A stretch of 64,000 bases of DNA from Leucocoprinus leucothites (Eukaryota > Basidiomycota > Agaricomycetes > Agaricales > Agaricaceae): positions 1 to 64,000 of the forward strand of contig JAACJO010000026.1 in assembly GCA_013368445.1 (NCBI GenBank). The letters are read 5' to 3'. Shown here in pieces: positions 36,064-46,900 of this stretch. The notes beneath the pieces are model-generated. The model ran no database searches. It was not told where the DNA came from and saw only the letters and a program-made list of their open reading frames with translations. The position numbers were made by a program, and so were the translations under genes. The first letter of the stretch is position 1, and each line of letters begins with the position of its first letter.

Positions 36064-36536
36064 AACACAAGTAGGGTCCATCATGGGTTGTAACATTACC
36101 AATCTGTGACTGGTACCATCAGATGGTGCAGTCACAGATGGCTTCAGATGGGTATCTGCAGATAGCAGGTTCATCCACAGATATAAGTAACCTGTTTTGT
36201 TTGGGCGAGGATGTATAAAGATTGAATAGACTTTTCTGATAATTTTGGTATAAGTTTTGAGCAAAAATACGCAAAATTGAGTGCACTACAGGACTTTCAA
36301 ATTTGACCAAATATTCACAAATATTGGGGGGATTGAGGCATTCATCAACACTCGACTCACCATATCTTCCTCAATTCTTGGTCGATTTCTATTGAAGTGG
36401 GCTCATTAAAAACGCATTGACTGGGGCTACAGAACAACATATAAATCGATATGGCGAACGGACTCATAGATCGTACAAATACATTTCTTCCTTTCCTTCA
36501 GCCCACTGAAGCTCACAGATAGCAGTGCTTATCAAC

Positions 36537-39500
36537 TCATTCCTCATCTGAATCTTCTGATACTTTACCTTTGATGATTGCTGTCGAAGCAGCAGCGGGG
36601 AGCGTAGCGGTGAAGGTAGACGATGTAGTCGATGACTCACTTTACTAGGCAGTTGGTCTGTTATGGGAGTAGTACAAGGTAGTAGTTGCGACTGAGAGTG
36701 TAGAATTGACTGAGAAATTACGAAGAAAATACAACATATTTATACTAGAATGTCCAAATAATATCTACCATATAGAGGACATTACACCATTGTTTCAAGG
36801 TGGTAAAGGGTACAAGTAAAACATGTAGAGTCCGCATGAAGTATTGGTGCATAAACATAGTGGTATCTAATAATAGAATGCATATGTCATAATTGAGAGT
36901 GAACATGTGTAGCAGCGTATAAATGCGCACGTGATTCAACAATTGCTGCAGCTGCCTTGATACCTGGGAAAAGTGGGCTTCTATACCATGACCCAAGACC
37001 CATCCGAGCTTCAAAAGTGCTTGGAGACATATTGTGTTGCATAAAATTGATTTGTCATTGGCCAACCGAAAATGCCTGCTTGGCATCAACAGATGATGCT
37101 AGTAGATATCAGATAAGGAAGGATTGAGTGTGTGAAATGTACGAGCCTGGAGCACTGCAGTAGTTCATTCCCATCCTTGCAAGATTGGGACAACTGGTTG
37201 CAGTAGTGTTCCACCACTTCATATACCCCCCCAAATCAATGACTGTTGAAGACTGGATGACTGGCTCTTTCAGGTAAGTGTGAATGTCATCCAGTTTCCC
37301 TGCTGTTGATTTTGCTGCAGTGGGTTTCTTCATGTATTTGTTAGTGACTCACTAAATTAACAGTAAGAATTAATATTAATAGAGATGGGATTACATACTG
37401 CTGAGTCACTTCCTGAGTCAGGTGTGAGGTCAGGTTGGTAGTTTTGCTCCCACTGATCAATTACAGTCTGTTTGAGTTGTGAAATAACAGCATGTGAAAA
37501 ACCATTATCCTTAAACCACTGCAGCTTTCAATCAGGGCACATGACTAGAAATGCATAAATACACCTCTTATACTCACAGAGAAAGTAACATACCAATTGC
37601 GATGAAATAAATTTCACACTCTTCACAAAGTGTGACATACTTGTTAACCATCAAAATTGCAGCTTGAGCTGCAATGCGAATAATTGGTGATAACTCATCA
37701 TCATCATCCTCACACACATTGACAAGATATGTTCGGATATCCAGTAGGAGTGGAAAGGCATCAACAATGAGGGGAACTTCAGCCTTTGAAAATAGATCAG
37801 TTGCTTCTTTGAAAATCTAGAATACTATTAGCCCATGTCTTAACAGTAATTTTAACACATACCTCAAGAACAGGAAGGAGATCAGTTACTATCTTCCACT
37901 GGTCAGCTGATAACCAGTACTGTGTCAGATTATTGTCAGAAATCCCAGTCATTGTCCCAACCTCCTTTCAGAAATAAACATGAGCATTAAGACAAAGGAA
38001 ATCTGAATTCCAGCGAGTTACCACTCAGTGATTGAGCAAATGTTTAGCACCATCAAGCCTGGGATTTTTGCTGACTAACTCATCAAACTGCTCATGGAGA
38101 GTAGGTGAGTCATGAATACGATGAGTGAGACCAGGGATCTAAATATTATTAGAAAAGTACATATTGCAAGTATAAAAGACACACCCAAGGCATAATACCC
38201 TCAGCTGTATGGAGCTGAGCAGGAGTGGCAGTAACAGGCTCTTCCCTTGCTTGCATCTGCATAATTGCTGGCTGACAGAGTGCCAGTACAGCTTCCTGAT
38301 TAAAAATAGCATGACCATCATCTTCTTCGAGCACTCCATCATCTTCATCATCCTTGTCCTCAACAACCTGATCTGCTATGAATGTTGAATGATCATCCAC
38401 TGAGACTAAACCATCATTGGAAACAATGGCCTGGTTTGACTTCTTCTTGCCCTTCTTAAAGAAAAATGACATAAAATATAAACAAAGTAAATTATTATAA
38501 TGGTAAATGTCAAGCTTAAATTAAATACTGCACCTTTGCTACTAAATTCAAAATATGGGCCATGCACCGAGTATGAGCCTGTGGACCAGGAAATGATGGT
38601 ATATGCTGAGGAAGAAGTTCTACAAGCTTATTTCAGTTTGCTGCATTATCCATGCATATAGAAAATAGCTAGAGTTTGATTGGTAAGCATATCCAGTCAA
38701 TTAAAATATTGAGATTACTCACCTTCTTTGTCAATCCCCAATGTTTCAGACAGTCAAAAACAACCTTAGCAAGGTATTCACCAGTGTGCTTGTGTTTTAA
38801 CCTATTATTAAGCAAATTTAATTCATACTCTGGGTTAGAATAATATTATTGCTTACCTAATAAACTCCAGTACTGTCCAATAGATTATACCCTGTTCAGA
38901 CCAAATAATGACAAGGCCCAGATATGATGCTACAATTGGTGCTGTCCATCTATCCAGAACAAGATGGATACCACCAGTAATTGACTGCTCTGATCAGCCT
39001 CTAAAGGAGAGTGAGAAAAATACAAACATACCATGAGTTGAGTATGAACAATACCAGACACTTCACGATATAAAAGTTGGATATCATAACCAACTTGCTC
39101 AGGACTTGGAAGGACTGTTCCCTTTTGGAGCATAGCAACTTCAAGACAATAAAGCCCATCCTTGACTGAGTTGAATGGGCACTGATTCACAGCACACTGT
39201 AATGAAATGATTGCTCAGTGAGCTGATTCAGAGTAAGGAATATAATCAGAGTCAGATTGATGTGGGACCAATGATGAGCCATCTTCAGCAAGTCCATTCA
39301 GCCAGTTGCAGGCCTTGATGCCCTTCTAAAGGTTTCCAGTCCCTGCATGTGTCTTCATGCATCCCCAATGATGTGCTGTATGATGGTCCAGATTGGTTTT
39401 ACAGGTGAAGATAAATACCAGTTCAGAAGGCTTATCATCCTTGAGAACATGGTCAAGGGTGATGTTAAAGTGCTGGTATGCAAGAGACTTAAGATGTGCA

Positions 39501-39837
39501 AATGAAGCCTCTAGAATTATTGGATTATATACATTAATAAATTTTTGAAGTGGTTGTGAATGTACATACCAACAGTCTCATCATCCAGCAGGTCCCAGAT
39601 ATCAAGATCATGCTTATCAGCTACTTGATTAGCAGCCTTTGCCTTCTGATGCTGTTTGACAGGAAAGAATTGTACAGGGATGAGTAGTCTGGCATTATCT
39701 TCCTCATCACTCAAAGCCCTAGTCTCGGGTGTTTAGGCCCAAGAAATGTGTGGTGTGACAGCCCTGCTGCCACTTGAACCCCTAGACAGCGGCTCTGAAG
39801 CAGGATGAGAGGGAAGCCTTGATTTCATACCAGGCAT
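36537..39837 (-). pseudogene. hAT transposase, multi-exon, broken
   Basis: Transposase of the hAT superfamily. From an ATG at about 39837 (MPGMKSRLPSHPASEP) the N-terminal part includes an acidic segment (DIWDLLDDETV). The middle part shows GGIHLVLDRWTAPIVASYLG (about 38,960), the region of a catalytic Asp. Another acidic, Gln-rich exon lies at 38,472-38,150. The C-terminal dimerisation domain begins YMKWWNTTATSCPNLARMG (about 37,230) and continues ASSVDAKQAFSVG (about 37,080). Several introns are evident from GT..AG steps; TGA and TAA stops interrupt it. A solo LTR splits the last codons: with it removed, the frame runs to a TGA at 36537 and ends in SEDSDEE. Confidence 0.85.
36582..36941 (-). 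repeat. Solo copia LTR inside the hAT element
   Basis: A 360-bp copy of the same LTR family as 34004-34377, reversed, flanked by the perfect 5-bp duplication ATTGC (36577-36581 and 36942-36946). It keeps CpG at sites where the host element's LTRs have TpG or CpA (CACGTGCGCAT here; CACATGTGCAT and CACATGCATGT there). It interrupts the final codons of the hAT transposase. Confidence 0.95.
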
Positions 39838-40098
39838 ATCAATGCAGGGAGGGACTACAAGGTGTGAGAAGCTCAAACGTAGGGTTGTGTTCATTATCTG
39901 ACATATTTACATCAATAATTTGATTCAGAGTCTCAAAAGCTCCCATATATAGACTATATATCTATTTTTAACTGGTCCCTGTCAGGTTACCACAGGTATC
40001 CAGCAAACTGGTATCCAACCTGATCCAATCTGGTCATCACAGATTGTTACCTGCAGATACCCAGTTGTCACGTATCCATGATGGTCCCTAAACACAAG

Positions 40099-40363
40099 TT
40101 CTTTCTTCTATCTCTGATTGGATTAACACTGATATGGTGATGCCACAGCACAACTGAGAAGGGGTCTGTCACCTCCTTAGAGCCTGCTCCCATGTGAGTG
40201 CTCCTGGCCTTGCTGAATATTTTTGCAGACTAGTTATGCCATCTTCAGCTCTTATATATACTTCTTTTGTATCACACACTATTTCAGTTGCCCCTGTGGG
40301 GCTTTTATTAAATTGTGATCTGACCTCTGTGCTGCACTGTGTAGATCTATCTAAGTGTGAGAA
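40099..40363 (+). pseudogene. Copia internal segment between two insertions
   Basis: The part of the copia element between the hAT insertion and the reversed solo LTR. It links the gag side to the protease; the reading frame is too short and broken to assign a domain. Its last five bases, GAGAA, are the left duplication of the solo LTR. Confidence 0.6.
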
Positions 40364-40965
40364 TGTCAAGAACTGGGTTACTAAAGGATGGGGGACAGAG
40401 CCAATGTTCAAGACTGGGTGTCTAGGACAGAGGAGCAGGGATGACTGATCTGGTTGATGAACACAGGAGCAGGTCTTGGCCTCAACTTATGTGTTGTGCC
40501 ACTACTGACACTGACCCAGATTTTGGAGATGGATAGAGATGGGAGGGCAAGGAGAGAGCAGAGGTCAGACAAGGTAGTAACACATGACTTAGTCAATTAT
40601 CAGACTGAGGAATATGGTACAAGTTTGACTACTTATATACAAGGTGGCAGATAGGGTTGGATAGCAAGAAACAAAGACATAACAGAAAAAGGATAAGAGG
40701 ATAATAAGTGTCCGACATTTCGGAAAGGCTAGAAGAATAATAATATCTGATATTGGAAGAAGACTAGAAATGACAAGAGGAATGAAATATGACATGACAT
40801 GAGAAAGTCCGAACACAATGCACCAGAAGCCAAAGGGTAAAGAAGAAGAGTGGAGCAAATGGAGTGGAAGCAAGCCAAAGCGATAGGATGGAATAACAGG
40901 ATGTGTAAAAGATTCTAAGTTGAGAAATTGCCAGCTGGGCTGGTAGTGAGGATCGGGTCATGACA
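40364..40965 (-). repeat. Reversed solo LTR, family B, in the copia element
   Basis: A 602-bp reversed LTR of the same family as 27673-28266, with termini TGTCA..TGACA and the perfect 5-bp duplication GAGAA (40359-40363 and 40966-40970). It interrupts the copia frame just upstream of the protease. Where the other copy reads GTCACGACCC, this one reads GTCATGACCC. Confidence 0.93.
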
Positions 40966-43900
40966 GAGAAAGCTTTTTGTTGCTACTGTAAGGGCAAGAA
41001 AGTGCCCTCATGGGCTGCTTCTTGGATTCTTCATTTGGGTGCTTCTGCACATTTCACACCCTATTTGGACGATTTCTCTACAATCAAAATGGGAAAATTT
41101 GGTGAAATTCAGACAGCTAACAGAAACACTCCCCTATTCATTTCAGGTTGAGGCACTGTCTTGATCAAACATGAGATACATGATAACAGAAAAACAATCA
41201 CTGCAGTGACTTCATTGTCCCCTGTGTTCTATGTAAAAGGGATGCATGATTGCCTCATGTCTGCCAGTCAACTCCTGGAATCCAGGTTGTGCAGTGAGGC
41301 CAATAAACATTGTACTATCTTTTTGGATGAGTCAGGCAATGCCATTTTGTTAGTGGCTCCTTGTTTTGAGTGGCAGCCTACACTACAAACAGTAAAATGT
41401 CGAATTGTACATTTGAATGCTTCAAACAATATTGCTCAGCATCCTGATTATAACACCTGGCATCAACATTTAGGACATCTGTCCAATTGCGTGTTGAGAA
41501 AAACATCTGACTCCATGTTAAACAGACCTCAGGTTTCAATTCCCAATCATTCATGCACTTGTCCAGGCTGCATGAAAGGGAAGATGCACCAAAAACCCTT
41601 TAATGATAACCCAATTCAGGCCAAAGAAGCCTTTGAGCATATTCATAGTGATCTCTTTAAGCTCCCCATTGTATCTTATCACAAGTACAAATGGGTAATG
41701 ACCTTATTGGATGATTACTCCTCATTTGCTCACATGGTGCTTCTACAATCAAAAGCTGAAGCAGCTCCCTGCATGGTTGAGCTTCTGACTTACATCACAA
41801 ACCAGTTTGGCAAATTGATTTGTCAATTCACATTTGATCAAGGAGGAGAAGTTGTAGCAGGTACTCTGCAAGATTATCTAAGGGCAAAAGGAATTGAGTT
41901 CATACTGAGTGCACCCTGAGTCCATCAACAGAACAGGCAAGCAGAAAGATTGAACCAAACACTGCATGAGAAGGCACAAGCCATGCAACTTCATGTGTGT
42001 CTTCTGGATTCATGGTGGGATTTTGTGATTAACACTGCAACCCACATCTACAATCACACATTGATAAACCACATCCAGTGGAAAACTCCATTTGAGTTAG
42101 TACATGGACATAAACCTGACATCAGTCACCTATGAGTATTCAGTTGTGCTGCATATGTGTTCCTGCCAGACAAAATGCACCTGAATAAATTATCTGCAAG
42201 CTCAGAACTGATGATCTTCGTTGGATATGATCAGGAGAAAAATTACATCTTTTTCTGCCATACTCAAGAGAACGCTGAGTTTATCTTGCTGACTGTCATC
42301 TTTGATGAAACAATGTTCCCTAAATGTCCAGATCAAAAATCTGCGGCCTACCCTGAGCTGCCTCATACTGAGATTCCTCCAATCTCAGCTATTCTGAATG
42401 TTCCACATGGAGACCATCCACCTACACCTCAAGAAGGAGAGCAGCCTTGCATGCCTTCACCTCATGCTCCTCCACACCCTAAAACACCTTCACCTCCTAG
42501 ATTGCCAAACCCTCCTCTTTCTTACACTGATCCTGATGATTGTAATCGAAAAGAAGAAGAAGAAGTTGAGTTACCTCCTTCTCCAGGACCTTCACAATCA
42601 GAACCTGGTCCACATAAACATGCTCAGTCTCCCACTCCACCCAAGGCACCACCACCACAACCTTCAGTCCAAGATGACCTTGATATACTAGAATGGCTTG
42701 ACCACTGGGTCACTGAACATGAAAACTGCCATCCCAGGCAAAATGTTCAACCTCTGAACAGACCAGGATATGTGTATGGTGATAGGAGCAACCCTCTTGA
42801 TGCCATCCAACAATATAGGGAACTCAATCCTAACTTACTGTGAAATTGTGCCCAATATTGACCCATACCTGGAGCTATTTCTGAAGAAGAAGCTCGGAAC
42901 AGATTACAAAATTGGAATATCCCTTACCCAGATAGCAGGCTTGACTCAACTGGTCCATCGACTGGTTCACCTGCTGATTTTGCGAAGTTTGTGAAGGAAG
43001 GGGGGTAAAATGAGTCGATTTCCTTCTCACACAATGCACCAACAGACTAGTTCCTGAACAGTTTTGAGACATCATGAACTTAGATGCTGATACTCAAACT
43101 AAATGGGAAAAAGCAATGCTTGAGGAATTAGACATGCTTCATAAGCAAGGTGTATACTAGCTTGTTGATCTTACAAAAGGAAGGAGAGCTATTAAAAGTA
43201 GATGGGTTTACAATATCAAGTCTGATAATTGATATTGCCCTTGTCTTGTCATGAAAGGATTCTCTCAGATTGAGGGGATTGACTTCAATGAACTATTCTC
43301 TCCAGTTATCCAATATGAGACTGTGTGCCTACTTCTTGGCATTGCAGTACTTGGGAACTTTGACCTTCACTCTGTTGACATCAAAACAGCCTATTTATAT
43401 GGCGATCTGGATGAGGAGATCTATATGGAACAGCTAGAAGGATTCTGAATACCTGGCCAAGAGAAGAAAGTCTGGAGATTATGCAAAGCAATATACAGTC
43501 TGAAACAAGCCAGCTTATCCTGGTGGAAAGCACTCACTTCATCAATGCTGAAACTTGGATTTAAGCACTGTAAGTCCAATACTGGCATTTATCATTTCAC
43601 ACATCCCAAGACCAGCAAGCATATCTTTGTGGTTGTTTATGTGGATGATGTGTTCTTCATGGGTAAAAAGAATTCCCTGCTCCTCTCCGAGTTGAAGCAA
43701 AAATTCATGACTACTTGGGAATGTCATGACCGAGGTGAACTTTCTGAGTTCCTAGGCATGAACATATCATGCGATTGAAAAGAGAGAAAACTCTATATAG
43801 ATCAAATGAAATACCTTGATAAGGTTCTTGAGAAATTTGAGATTCCTAAAGGTGTGAAATTTACTCTGCTGCCATCCAGATTCATCTTCAAACCCTATGT

Positions 43901-44591
43901 CAATAAGGTAGATCCCAAGTTTAGGACTCATTACCAACAGTTAGTTGGATTGCTGATGTATCTTATGATCAGATTGAGACCTGATATATCCTTTGTGATT
44001 GTCAAACTCTCCCAGCAATCTGCTGCCCCTTCCAATGCACACTTCTGGGCTGGACTCCATGTGCTGCAATATTTGCAATCAACTCATAATTATTGACTTG
44101 TGTTTGATGGTGCTTCTAATCAAGCCATCATCACTTGTTCCAATAGTGATTGGGTGCAAGATGGACAGTCTCGACAATCTGTCACAGGTAACTTTGTCAC
44201 AATAGCACATGGACCTGTAAGCTGGCTTAGCTGCAAACAGAAAACTGTTGCTTTGTCATCTACTGAAGCTGAGTATATGGCACTTTCTGATTGCAGCCCC
44301 CAGCTGATGTGGATTTGACAACTTCTCAAAGAGATAGGTTTTAAAATACCTGCTCCAATTCTCTATGGTGATAATATTGGATCTATCTTCTGGAGTGAGA
44401 ACCCTGTTCAAGAAAAACACTCAAAGCATATTGACATATGATACCACTATATTTGAGATATTGTTGAGGAAGGTTCCGTTGAGTTGGAATTTATCAAGGG
44501 CTCAAACAACCCTGCTGATATTTTAACAAAAAACCTCGGTTCAATTCTCTTCAATAAATTTGTTTATTCTTTAGGTATTGAATTTCTTTAG
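40966..44591 (+). pseudogene. pol: Copia pol: protease, integrase, RT and RNase H, inactive
   Basis: Integration and replication polyprotein of the copia element. The protease site reads WILHLGASAHFT (about 41,019), where DSG is expected, so the catalytic Asp is gone. Integrase follows with HQHLGHLSN, CPGCMKGK, IHSDLF and FTFDQGGE (about 41,460-41,860) and a Pro-rich linker (42,390-42,640). The reverse transcriptase (about 43,180-44,090) keeps YVDDVFFMG, the catalytic box. RNase H has SSTEAEYMALSDC (about 44,260) and the end HSKHIDI*YHYI*D. Integrase and RT lie in different frames, with shifts between about 42,840 and 43,080. The stops are almost all TGA at Arg positions, except a TAG at about 43,158. 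Confidence 0.92.
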
Positions 44592-44658
44592 TGCTCTTAT
44601 AGCCACTTAAATGAAGCACTTCCATAGCTGCTCAATTATGCATCTCCCACCATTTCGA

Positions 44659-44669
44659 GTGAGGAGGAG
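44659..44669 (+). promoter_or_regulatory. Polypurine tract of the copia element
   Basis: GTGAGGAGGAG directly before the 3' LTR, the expected primer site for plus-strand synthesis. Confidence 0.65.
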
Positions 44670-45043
44670 TGTTGAATCACATGCATGTTTATATGCAGCT
44701 ATATTTGTGTTCACTCTCAATTATGACATATGCATTCTATTATTAGATACCACTATGTTTACACACTGATACTTCATGCAGATGATACATGTTTTACTAT
44801 ATGTTTTACTTGTACCCTTTACCACCTTGAAATGATGGTATAATGTCCTCTTTATAGTAGTAACAATATGGACAATTTAGTATAAATTCTTTGTATTTTC
44901 TTCATTATTCTACAGTCAACTCTATACTCTCAGTTGCAACTCTACTACAACTCTTACTCCCATAACAGTTTACTGCCTAGCAAAGTAAGTCATTGACTAT
45001 GTTATCTACCTTCACCACTATGCTCCTTGTTGCTACTTCAACA
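44670..45043 (+). repeat. 3' LTR of the copia element
   Basis: Starts TGTTGAATCACATGC, ends GCTACTTCAACA, and is followed by the target duplication AAACA. Same length as the 5' LTR, with a few transitions between them. Confidence 0.95.
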
Positions 45044-45048
45044 AAACA

Positions 45049-46900
45049 TTAAACAATCAGCACATCACATCACAAGTCCACAGTCACCCTTTAATCATCA
45101 TACTTGCTGTGTAGAGGGCATGCTCAACTATTTAGCTGAATTTGGTCCTGTACCCTAGGTAGTTTCGGGGTCCTCCAAACTTTGTAATTATCTTCTGATT
45201 AGTCTCAGTAGAGGACTAGGCAGAAACAGCACTCCAAGTTTAGGTAGTACAAAATGTATAGAGTGAATGTATTTTGGGGTTGAGTTATCAGGGACACAAC
45301 CCCGTGAAAGTGCAGGGTGACTCACCCTGTAGGTTCCTTCTGATGGCTTGAGCTCAGCATAAAAAGAACCTCCCAACAACCCATATGCATTCAGTTTTAC
45401 CTCCACTCATCTCTTCTCACCCACCGACATTGGTTATCCTCTAACCTTTGCAAAAGGTATGCTGCATATGCAACAGACATCACACATCTAATTTGAATCA
45501 TCTACTCCCCCAAGCTTATTGACTCAGCCTCAATCTACAGAACTCAGCAACTTCAAGTTAGTATAAGTCAGATTTTCTAGAGTGCATTCACACATCCTTT
45601 GTTTGACTTGGATATTCTAACTTCTTTTTTTTTGTTACTTCATCAGGTTTCGGCAGTCAATGAGTCAGGTAAGGGACCTCATTTCGAGGACTGACTGTGG
45701 AGTCGTCATAATTATAGTAATGGTAGTAGTAGTATTATTATTATTGTGGCCCTTGATTTTGTGATCTCGTAGTACCGAGCTAATATAAAACACATCTCCC
45801 TGCTAATTCTCTCAAGCATGATTTTCACATTCTGATATGCAGTGTGCGGGTATAAGGATGGTGATTGGCGGTGATCTCACACGATGCCAACCCAGGATGA
45901 TCTTGAATGACTCTGATATTTGGTGAAAAAGTGGTATATGAGTTTCAGTGTATGATAATCATTTATGAAGAGGGGAGGGCCTGGTGGGGCATGATGAACA
46001 CCTGGCAGGATCATAGCAGTTATGAACTTGTACAAGCATGGCAGCATATTATTGGGAATATTAACAAGACGCCGCGTTCTCGGGGCTTATAAACCCCATC
46101 ATCAGATTATGAGAGATTTTACCTCAGACAGTATCCTGACGCCATCTGACAGCCTCGATAGACCCTTACCGTGACTTTCTTTTTTTCCTGATGCACTATC
46201 TCCTCTCCCCTCGGCTCTCCTCAATCCATTACCAAGCCTCCACCATATCCAGCAGCTTCTGTTCGAGTATCGGAGCGTATTTTATAGTACGCTTGTACAC
46301 GCCTCCACAGAGAGGGTAGTTCACTGGAACGTCATAAACCATGGGCAGTGGTAGACGAGACGGAGTGGATAAGGCACAGAAACGGATCTATACTACTTGT
46401 ACCACCAACTACACTCCATATGGGATCGTTCCTGGATGTACACACTACTCGATCGCCATTTCCTCCAAGCTGCAGAACGATACCATCGACCTCCTTACTC
46501 GATTTTACCGCTTTCCTCGTCTGCCGCTGATCCGTTCGATTTTCGGCTCTCTGACACACCCTTATGTAGTGCTTCGCTTGTGGCTTGCGTCATCGTCATC
46601 CAAAACTAAAAGAACGGCTCAGGATTTCCGATGTTCTTGCTCGCATGCCTTCAGCGACTCGTATTTGAATCCTCCATATTTAAAGGAGTGTCGCACTCTG
46701 CACTAGTCTTATGTCCAAAATCGACCTCAGTGTCACTGTGAATAGCGCCCATGGGTAGTCCCCCATAGTCAGACTCAGCTGGTGACTAGTGACCTTTGGT
46801 GTAACTCACTTAGTAAGGCGTCTCGCGATAACCAGCCTCGTGCACTCACCGTGTCATTCCTCCTCCTACATCCACCAGCCTACGCCTCCCTCCGCACGAA
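45049..46900. other. Boundary between transposon block and genic block
   Basis: No gene is firmly supported. CpG becomes common from about 45,650 on. A microsatellite GTAGTAGTAGTATTATTATTATTG lies at about 45,724-45,747. An open frame at 46,341-46,706 (121 codons, basic, starts MGSGRRDG) overlaps two other open frames and shows no family features; it could be a short gene or chance in the upstream region of the NLR gene. Confidence 0.45.

Larger units (their letters stand above)
36072..40090 (-). mobile_element. hAT DNA transposon nested in the copia element
   Basis: Ends are TAGGGTCCATCATGG (left) and, reverse-complemented, TAGGGACCATCATGG (right), 14 of 15 bases matching. The perfect 8-bp duplication AACACAAG lies at 36064-36071 and 40091-40098, the length typical of hAT elements. 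Subterminal sequences on both sides repeat the word GTATCTGCAG. It holds a hAT transposase relic on the - strand and a solo copia LTR (36582-36941). The 4.0-kb size includes that 360-bp LTR. Confidence 0.95.
34004..45043 (+). mobile_element. Ty1/copia retrotransposon with nested insertions
   Basis: Two 374-bp LTRs (34004-34377 and 44670-45043) lie in direct orientation, flanked by the perfect 5-bp duplication AAACA (33999-34003 and 45044-45048). The internal region holds gag, protease, integrase, then RT and RNase H, the Ty1/copia order. A hAT element (36072-40090) and a reversed solo LTR (40364-40965) interrupt it; without them the element would be about 6.4 kb. Many TGA stops at Arg sites and a lost protease Asp show it is inactive. 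Confidence 0.95.

Noticed and set aside
45719..45750. GTAGTA/TTATTA repeat as a functional array
   Set aside because: Plain trinucleotide microsatellite of about 25 bp.
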